A stretch of 64,000 nt of DNA from an uncultured Trichococcus sp. (GTDB lineage Bacteria; Bacillota; Bacilli; Lactobacillales; Aerococcaceae), in assembly GCF_963667775.1 (NCBI RefSeq), contig NZ_OY764015.1:626501-690500 (forward strand), in the 5' to 3' direction. Numbering within the stretch: the stretch's first letter is position 1; each line of letters starts with the position of its first letter. The position numbers and the translations under genes are program-made. Shown piece after piece: positions 59,787-64,000 of the stretch. Under the pieces are notes generated by a model. That model saw only the letters and a list, made by a program, of their open reading frames with translations, did no database searches and was not told the DNA's origin.

Positions 59787-60359
59787 ATGAGGCAAAAAAA
59801 AAATAAGTGGTTATTTCTTGTCATCTCACTTGTGATGGTTTTTATATTGGGAATTAGTTTCATTACGCTGGAGATGGAAAATGTGGTTGAAGACGGACTG
59901 AATGAAAAATCCGTTCAAGTTAGCGAAGCATCAATACGAGAATCCCGGACGGAAGTACCGCAAGAATTCGAATATTCCGAATTAGCATCGGATGGAGAAT
60001 TTATAAAACCGTTTCTGTCGAAAGGGGTTTTCGAAGGCATCGGATTACCAGAAGAAGACGACTACATGAACGCCCTCCATAAAATGACACATCAGAAGGT
60101 TCATGCGTTCGCGAAGTGGGGCGCAATCCAAATGACCGTTGAAACAATCGATGAAATGCTTCGTGTGTTGGACGAAGCCAATTATGAACAGGAAACGTTC
60201 TATCGCGAAACACTGGAAGCGTGGATGAATGGGGATTTCTCGAATGCGGTGGACGTACACAACATGATTTGGGAAGCGCAAGGGGGTACAGTTGGCAAGG
60301 CAAAACGATTGTTGACACCGGAAGAAGAAGCGGAATTCATCAAAAATAACCTGAAGTAA
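59787..60359 (+). CDS. Membrane-anchored DUF6241-like protein
   Basis: A 190-aa protein with one N-terminal transmembrane helix or signal anchor (about residues 7-28), an acidic linker, and a globular part outside. The globular part has MHKMTHQKVHAFAKWG-like sequence (ALHKMTHQKVHAFAKWGAI), then TIDEMLRVLDEANYEQE, AWMNGDFSNAVDVHNMIWEAQGG and a C-terminal LLTPEEEAEFIKNNLK. I recall this pattern as DUF6241 of Bacillota; the function is unknown. GGAGG lies upstream of the ATG. It is a single gene with its own promoter. Confidence 0.8.
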   Translation: MRQKKNKWLFLVISLVMVFILGISFITLEMENVVEDGLNEKSVQVSEASIRESRTEVPQEFEYSELASDGEFIKPFLSKGVFEGIGLPEEDDYMNALHKMTHQKVHAFAKWGAIQMTVETIDEMLRVLDEANYEQETFYRETLEAWMNGDFSNAVDVHNMIWEAQGGTVGKAKRLLTPEEEAEFIKNNLK

Positions 60360-60370
60360 CAAAGAAAGGC

Positions 60371-60395
60371 GTCGAAGAAATTTCGGCTTTTTTTT
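60371..60395 (+). terminator. Terminator after the DUF6241-like gene
   Basis: A 7-bp stem with two G-U pairs (GTCGAAG/TTTCGGC), an AAA loop and eight T. Confidence 0.6.
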
Positions 60396-60427
60396 GCGCT
60401 AATTTTCTTTTGAGCATTTCGATAATT

Positions 60428-60462
60428 AACAAGGGTGTTCGGAATAACCGATCACCCTTGTT
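60428..60462. terminator. Hairpin in the gap before cysK
   Basis: Stem AACAAGGGTG with CACCCTTGTT and an inner TCGG/CCGA. Only a short T-poor tail follows, so it may be a terminator reading in either direction or a leader structure. Confidence 0.55.
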
Positions 60463-60593
60463 CGTTTATGTCTGATTTTCATAGAAAGTTTCGCGTGTTA
60501 TGCTACCCTTATCACCCAAGGTCAGAGAAGCATCACTACTCTCGATTTTTGGAACAAACATTCATGAATAACACACTTAATGGGGGAATCAGC

Positions 60594-61517
60594 ATGGCTA
60601 AGATAGTATCATCTATTACAGAACTGATCGGCGATACACCGATCATCAAATTGAGCAATGTCGTACCGGAAGGCTTCGCCGATGTCTATCTGAAATTGGA
60701 GGCCTTCAATATAGGCGGAAGCATAAAGGATCGCATCGCCTTGAATATGATTGCGGTAGCGGAGGAAGAGGGCATCTTGAAGCCGGGCGACACGATTATT
60801 GAACCGACAAGCGGCAACACCGGTGTAGGCTTAGCGATGTTGGCGGCGGCGAAAGGCTATAAATCCATCTTTGTGATGCCGGATACGATGAGCATCGAGA
60901 GACGTCTGTTGCTTTCAGCCTATGGAGCCGAACTCGTCTTGACTCCCGGTGCTGAGGGGATGCCTGCAGCAATCGCGAAAGCCAAAGAAATCGCGGAACA
61001 ACCTGGCCATTTTCTGCCTTTGCAGTTCGAAAATTCAGCCAATCCGGCTATCCACGAAACGACAACCGGTCCAGAAATCGTTGCAGCTTTCAATGGCGTC
61101 GGACCGGATGCCTTCCTGTCGGCTGTCGGAACTGGAGGTACGATTACAGGAGTAGGCAGAGCCTTGCGGAAAGTGAATCCGAATGTGGGCATTTACGCCC
61201 TGGAACCTTCCGAATCTGCCGTATTGAGCGGCGGCCAAAAAGGACCGCATAAGATCCAGGGAATCGGTACGGGCTTCATTCCGCAAGTATTGGACACAGA
61301 GGTTTTTGATGGCGTATTCCAGGTTTCAAGTGAAGAAGCGTTCCAAATGACTCGCAGATTAGCCAAAGAAGAAGGCATCCTTGTAGGTATCTCCAGCGGT
61401 GCGGCAGTGGCAGGAGCCATCGCCTTGGCCGGTCAACTTGGTGCAGGCAAGTCGGTAGTGACGATTGCGCCTGACAACGGTGAAAGATACCTTTCCACAC
61501 CTGTGTTTCAGAATTGA
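60594..61517 (+). CDS. cysK: Cysteine synthase A
   Basis: A PLP enzyme joining O-acetylserine and sulfide to cysteine. The 307-aa protein has the substrate loop PTSGNTGVG, the phosphate-binding [10 protein letters not shown] and the C-terminal SSGAAVAGA. The PLP lysine lies in NIGGSIKDR, where the usual motif is NPGGSVKDR; the Pro-to-Ile change is notable. GGGGGAA precedes the ATG at 60594. The frame is open for 159 bases upstream without a ribosome site. It is transcribed alone. Confidence 0.93.
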   Translation: MAKIVSSITELIGDTPIIKLSNVVPEGFADVYLKLEAFNIGGSIKDRIALNMIAVAEEEGILKPGDTIIEPTSGNTGVGLAMLAAAKGYKSIFVMPDTMSIERRLLLSAYGAELVLTPGAEGMPAAIAKAKEIAEQPGHFLPLQFENSANPAIHETTTGPEIVAAFNGVGPDAFLSAVGTGGTITGVGRALRKVNPNVGIYALEPSESAVLSGGQKGPHKIQGIGTGFIPQVLDTEVFDGVFQVSSEEAFQMTRRLAKEEGILVGISSGAAVAGAIALAGQLGAGKSVVTIAPDNGERYLSTPVFQN

Positions 61518-61539
61518 GCATCATTCCGAAAAGTGATAG

Positions 61540-61583
61540 TGCCCCAACCACAGCAGGAGCGGTTCCTGTGGTTGGGGCATTTT
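61540..61583 (+). terminator. Terminator of cysK
   Basis: A perfect 14-bp stem TGCCCCAACCACAG and its complement, a 12-base loop, then TTTTG. Confidence 0.9.
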
Positions 61584-61687
61584 GTTGGCACAGGCCAATG
61601 TTTCTGCCTGAAACCCTAAATACTGGCACTTCCGGTCTTTGACAATTATAATGAAGTTAACGGATTCAGTGAGATGGGGTGTAGTGT

Positions 61688-62608
61688 ATGTTTACGGATA
61701 AACGACTGACGGAGGCCTATGAAAAAGCAAGGGTCGAATACATCGACGAAACATCCAATTATGTTTTTTTGAGTGACTGCCATAGAGGTGACGGGAGCCT
61801 GTCGGATGAATTCGCACGGAACAAAAACATTTTTTTGCATGCGTTGGAATACTATTACAAAAATGAATTCATATACGTTGAAAATGGGGACGGCGATGAA
61901 CTGTGGGAACACCATGAGTTCAAGCACATCAAGAATGCCCATCCAGAGGTGTTCGCTATCCTGAAACGTTTTTATGACGAAAAACGTCTGATCATGATTT
62001 ACGGGAACCACAATATCTATCTTAAAAGCCAATGGTTTGTGAAACAAAATTATTACCGCAACTACGATGAGTATACCGAGTTCTTCTATGATTTCCTTCC
62101 TGGCATCCGACCGATCGAAGCGTTGGTATTGAAGGACCGGAATACGAAACAGGAAATATTCGTCGTCCACGGTATGCAGGGTGATCTCCCCAACGACCAA
62201 CTATGGTACCCGACGATGCTTTCTTTAAAGTACTTTTGGCGGTTCCTGCACGCTTTCGGCGTCAAAAGTCCGACAAGTCCCGTCAAAAATATGAACAAAC
62301 GGCATAAAATCGAAAAAAACTACGTGAAGTGGATCCAGAAGCATGAAAAAATGCTTATCTGCGGCCATACGCACCGTTTCAAATACCCAAAGACAAAAGA
62401 TTTGCCTTACTTTAATTCGGGCTGTTGCATCTATCCGACCAGCATCACTGCCATCGAGATCACCGGTGGGCAGATCCAATTGGTCAGATGGAAAACGCGG
62501 GTGAATGAGGATGGCTTGCTTCAAATCAAACGCGAAGTCATGCGCGGGCCTGACCCAATCGGGAAGTTCGATATCCGATCGGACCTAACAACTGACCTTG
62601 AAGCTTAG
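61688..62608 (+). CDS. Calcineurin-like metallophosphatase
   Basis: A 306-aa cytosolic phosphoesterase with the five metallophosphatase blocks: FLSDCHRGDGS (about residue 29), GDGDELWEHHEF, IYGNHNIYL, VHGMQGD and CGHTHRFK. The spacing resembles UDP-2,3-diacylglucosamine-hydrolase-like proteins, but Gram-positive bacteria make no lipid A, so the substrate is unknown. Start ATG with GGGGTG upstream. It is a single gene. Confidence 0.85.
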   Translation: MFTDKRLTEAYEKARVEYIDETSNYVFLSDCHRGDGSLSDEFARNKNIFLHALEYYYKNEFIYVENGDGDELWEHHEFKHIKNAHPEVFAILKRFYDEKRLIMIYGNHNIYLKSQWFVKQNYYRNYDEYTEFFYDFLPGIRPIEALVLKDRNTKQEIFVVHGMQGDLPNDQLWYPTMLSLKYFWRFLHAFGVKSPTSPVKNMNKRHKIEKNYVKWIQKHEKMLICGHTHRFKYPKTKDLPYFNSGCCIYPTSITAIEITGGQIQLVRWKTRVNEDGLLQIKREVMRGPDPIGKFDIRSDLTTDLEA

Positions 62609-62621
62609 TAACCTTTCCCAT

Positions 62622-62654
62622 AAGATTCTTCTTGAAATAGAGAAGAGTCTTTTT
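62622..62654 (+). terminator. Terminator of the metallophosphatase gene
   Basis: Stem AAGATTCTTCT with AGAAGAGTCTT and TTTTG. Confidence 0.85.
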
Positions 62655-62718
62655 GTATTCAAGAAATAAGACTGTAAAAACAGGAAGACATTTGCTCGAC
62701 AAATTTACCGAGATTGGT

Positions 62719-62747
62719 TTGCACTCCCAATCGTTGACTGATAAAAT
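62719..62747 (+). promoter_or_regulatory. Promoter of the secreted nuclease gene
   Basis: TTGCAC, 17 bases, TAAAAT, about 80 bases before the start. Confidence 0.55.
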
Positions 62748-62826
62748 GAAGAAATGCTAGCAACGGGTTATATCAATTTACCCAGTATAGAGCAATTTTA
62801 TTAGTTTTTGACAGTGAGGGATAAAA

Positions 62827-63525
62827 ATGGCAAAAAGAAAGACTTCAGCCAAGCACCAACTATTGCGGCTGCTGTTATTGCTTACATGGTTTGGTATCCT
62901 TACCTGGATCGAAATGCATGAAGGAGTCGATCCGACTTCAAATCAGGGCGGCTCGACAAGCACTTCAGTTGTCCTGTCCGCCGATGATGTGCCTCAATAT
63001 ACAGGTGCGGATACCATCGGAATTAACGGGGGAAGAAGCACTTTTTCCCCTTCAGAATTGCACTTTGAAGGGGAAGGTTGGATCATTTACGGCGATCTGG
63101 ATGAATTGAACCGTGTCACGACAATGGATGCCATGATTACGCCGGAAATGTACCGGACGGGCACCGATGCAAACAGCAGCATCTTGCCGACAGGATGGTC
63201 AAAAAGCAATCAGAATGAATCGAATCCCAAACAGCTGAACCGCGGACATCTGCTGGCCGATGTACTGGGAGGAAGCGGTGAGGATTGGCGAAATCTCGTG
63301 ACCTTATACCGTAATGCGAACTATCCGGCCATGTACTTTGCTGCGGAGTTCATTGTCAGTGAAGCAATCCAAGCAGGCACTACAGTCCGTTATCGGGTAA
63401 CGCCAATTTTTAAAGGTGATGCGTTGATTTGCGAAGGGCTGCATATCATGGCGAAGAGTGTCGACGATGATTCAGTCGATCTGAACGTCTATGTCTTCAA
63501 CGAGCCCAAAGACGCCGTCAATTAG
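62827..63525 (+). CDS. DNA/RNA non-specific endonuclease, membrane-anchored or secreted
   Basis: A 232-aa nuclease of the beta-beta-alpha-metal group, related to EndA. An N-terminal basic stretch and hydrophobic helix (about residues 10-28) form an anchor or signal peptide. The catalytic block is LNRGHLLADVLGG near residue 138, with the general-base His in RGH, followed by NLVTLYRNANYPAMY carrying the metal Asn. The ATG follows GTGAGGGAT. In streptococci EndA acts in DNA uptake and nutrient scavenging; here no competence genes are nearby. Confidence 0.87.
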   Translation: MAKRKTSAKHQLLRLLLLLTWFGILTWIEMHEGVDPTSNQGGSTSTSVVLSADDVPQYTGADTIGINGGRSTFSPSELHFEGEGWIIYGDLDELNRVTTMDAMITPEMYRTGTDANSSILPTGWSKSNQNESNPKQLNRGHLLADVLGGSGEDWRNLVTLYRNANYPAMYFAAEFIVSEAIQAGTTVRYRVTPIFKGDALICEGLHIMAKSVDDDSVDLNVYVFNEPKDAVN

Positions 63526-63545
63526 CGCTGAGCTGCTGCATGCTC

Positions 63546-63597
63546 GCAAAAAATAAACAGGCATCCATCAAAAGACGGATACCTGTTTATTTTTTGC
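63546..63597. terminator. Bidirectional terminator between nuclease and VanZ-like genes
   Basis: A 16-bp stem GCAAAAAATAAACAGG with its complement and an inner ATCC/GGAT pairing. It overlaps the last codons of the VanZ-like gene. Confidence 0.88.
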
Positions 63598-64000
63598 AGT
63601 AAATCGGTTTTTGCCGCTCCAGCCTTCCCTGTTTCCATTCATACAGGATGATGCCGGTCAGTCCCCCTGCGGTATCAATCAGTACATCAGAGAAGGCGGG
63701 ACCTCTCCCCGGAACGAAAGACTGATGGAACTCGTCAGAGGAGGCGTAAAGGAACACAAAAAGCAAGGTATACAAAGCTGATTTCCCTGAAGTTCCTCGT
63801 TGCTTTTGATAACGCAAAAACAGAATAGCCAAAATCAAGTATTCAGTGAAGTGGCCTGCCTTGCGGATCAAATAACTGAGTGCACCCTGAACCGAACCGC
63901 CTGATCCGATGCCGATAAATTTCAGCACATCCAATAGGATACCGCTTGTTTCGGATGAATCTTGACCATTTTGGTGCGACAGGAGAAAAATGACGCACAT
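63587..64000 (-). CDS. VanZ-like membrane protein, partial at the window edge
   Basis: 137 residues with about four membrane helices. The VanZ signature is seen in FIG..KAGHFTEYLILAILF and ASSDEFHQSFVPGRGPAFSDVLIDTAGGLTG (split here by spacing). The window ends at its first readable Met, and the N-terminal helix expected in the family would lie beyond. VanZ homologues give low-level teicoplanin resistance in enterococci, but most chromosomal copies have no known function. Confidence 0.85.
   Translation of the reverse strand: MCVIFLLSHQNGQDSSETSGILLDVLKFIGIGSGGSVQGALSYLIRKAGHFTEYLILAILFLRYQKQRGTSGKSALYTLLFVFLYASSDEFHQSFVPGRGPAFSDVLIDTAGGLTGIILYEWKQGRLERQKPIYCKK

Overview
This window is chromosomal DNA from a low-to-moderate GC Gram-positive bacterium. 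Gene content and order (rsh-dtd, T-box hisS-aspS, rpsU-phoH-ybeY-dgkA-era-recO-glyQS, obg, rnz, recJ-apt, lexA-yneF, rpsB-tsf-pyrH-frr-uppS-cdsA-rseP-polC-rimP-nusA-ylxR-ylxQ-infB-rbfA) and protein sequences (PolC-type replicase, LexA, Zur, BmrC/BmrD-like exporter, OatA-like acyltransferase) point to the Bacillota, order Lactobacillales. Codon use and proteins look most like Carnobacteriaceae, perhaps Trichococcus. That placement is inference from memory; no search was run.

Layout. 1-4.2 kb: stringent response (rsh), D-Tyr-tRNA deacylase and, on the minus strand, a secreted three-SH3 amidase. 4.2-7.8 kb: histidine T-box leader driving hisS-aspS. 7.8-11.2 kb: nfo, a lemA/TPM-domain pair, and the PPDK regulator (minus). 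11.2-14.2 kb: zur and rpsU, separated by a complete IS1634-family insertion sequence whose 183-bp perfect target duplication rebuilt both flanking genes. 14.3-21.6 kb: phoH, ybeY, dgkA, era, recO, then a glycine T-box plus a second, unrecognised structured leader before glyQS. 21.6-30.3 kb: obg, oatA-like, rnz, lapA-like, recJ, apt, lexA. 30.4-35.0 kb: yneF, a heterodimeric ABC exporter, plsC. 35.2-38.4 kb: SWIM/SNF2 helicase. 38.5-54.8 kb: a long translation, lipid-precursor, envelope and replication cluster. 55-64 kb: a more variable tail with a broken amino-acid permease fused head-to-head to a broken hemC, then hemD, nadR, a DUF6241-like protein, cysK, a metallophosphatase, a secreted nuclease and a partial VanZ-like gene.

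Most of the window is ordinary core chromosome. No tRNA or rRNA genes, CRISPR array, prophage or defence island were seen. The parts most worth a second look are the IS1634 insertion (long duplication, promoter rebuilt exactly at the -10 box, leaderless transposase promoter, terminators at both ends), the attenuator-like RNA between the glycine T-box and glyQ, the hemC/permease rearrangement scar, and an early terminator at the start of the rimP-nusA-infB transcript. I did not find a large undescribed multi-gene system and do not claim one.

Start codons were chosen from Shine-Dalgarno spacing. Many reading frames extend upstream of the start I prefer, and this is noted where it matters.
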